Shown: piece by piece, positions 5,722-5,810 of the stretch
Layout: each line of letters begins with the position of its first letter
Position numbering within the stretch: the stretch's first letter is position 1
NCBI GenBank assembly: GCA_945867725.1
Contig: CAMBJI010000141.1
Location: 1-5,810 of the forward strand
DNA length: 5,810 nucleotides
Source: Bordetella parapertussis
GTDB lineage: Bacteria > Pseudomonadota > Gammaproteobacteria > Burkholderiales > Burkholderiaceae_D
Direction: 5' to 3'
Notes under the pieces: generated by a model
The model's database searches: none
The model's input: only the letters and a program-made list of their open reading frames with translations
What the model was told of the DNA's origin: nothing
Program-made: the position numbers and the translations under genes

Positions 5722-5810
5722 GTGTCCAGAACCAAAGCCAGCGCATCCGCATCCAAAGCCGAATCCTTTGCCGGTCAACCGGGCGCTGAAAAGCCGGACT
5801 CTGCAGCCAA
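5722..5810 (+). CDS. N-terminus of an unidentified protein with a disordered Ala/Ser/Lys-rich leader (partial)
   Basis: A rightward reading frame opens at GTG 5722-5724 and stays open to the window edge, giving 29 residues: VSRTKASASASKAES and then FAGQPGAEKPDSAA. GAAGGA lies about nine bases upstream, an acceptable ribosome binding site. The sequence is low-complexity, rich in Ala, Ser, Lys and Pro, with no hydrophobic core, so it is a disordered extension and neither a signal peptide nor a membrane anchor. A repeated GCATCC unit at the DNA level encodes the Ala-Ser repeats. This leader alone does not reveal the family. The gene follows the tRNA-Val terminator and would belong to the original chromosomal flank. 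Start choice is uncertain. Confidence 0.5.
   Translation, partial: MSRTKASASASKAESFAGQPGAEKPDSAA

Noticed and set aside
5584..5778. A 64-codon leftward open frame at the right end
   Set aside because: It has Gly/Cys-rich low-complexity content made by reading the complement of the Ala/Ser-rich frame at 5722, and no ribosome binding site or family resemblance was seen.

Overview
The window looks like a stretch of a betaproteobacterial chromosome, probably Burkholderiales. The GC content is moderate. It carries a Bug/TctC-type solute receptor, a family greatly expanded in that group, and a tRNA-Val(GAC) 3' end that I recall as proteobacterial in form. This assignment is inference, since no ribosomal gene is present.

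Positions 1-5175 hold one tightly packed, leftward (minus-strand) catabolic cluster. In transcription order it is: an HpcH/HpaI-type aldolase (5175-4372), a periplasmic Bug/TctC receptor (4266-3295), an asparaginase-family amidohydrolase (3283-2294), an AtuA/DUF1446 protein (2268-892), its DUF4387 partner (895-581, 4-base overlap), and the N-terminal 176 residues of a HyuA-type hydantoinase/oxoprolinase subunit (528 to beyond the left edge). Gaps from the receptor to AtuA are 11 and 25 bases, so these are very likely co-transcribed. The set suggests capture of a small carboxylate or amide in the periplasm, followed by cytoplasmic amide hydrolysis, ATP-dependent ring or amide opening and C-C cleavage. 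The substrate cannot be read from sequence. Two enzymes lack residues their families normally need: the asparaginase has Gly in place of the substrate-binding Asp, and the aldolase lacks the catalytic His. No TctA/TctB membrane subunits and no regulator are visible.

Positions 5176-5466 are non-coding and fairly AT-rich. They contain inverted repeats and a possible minus-strand promoter for the cluster.

Positions 5467-5513 hold the 3' half of a tRNA-Val(GAC) gene without its 5' half, followed by a perfect 19-bp hairpin terminator. This is the usual scar of integration into a tRNA gene. The orientation implies that the catabolic cluster (left) lies on an integrated island and that the terminator and the rightward gene starting near 5722 are the original chromosomal flank. 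That last gene is cut by the right edge after 29 residues and could not be identified.
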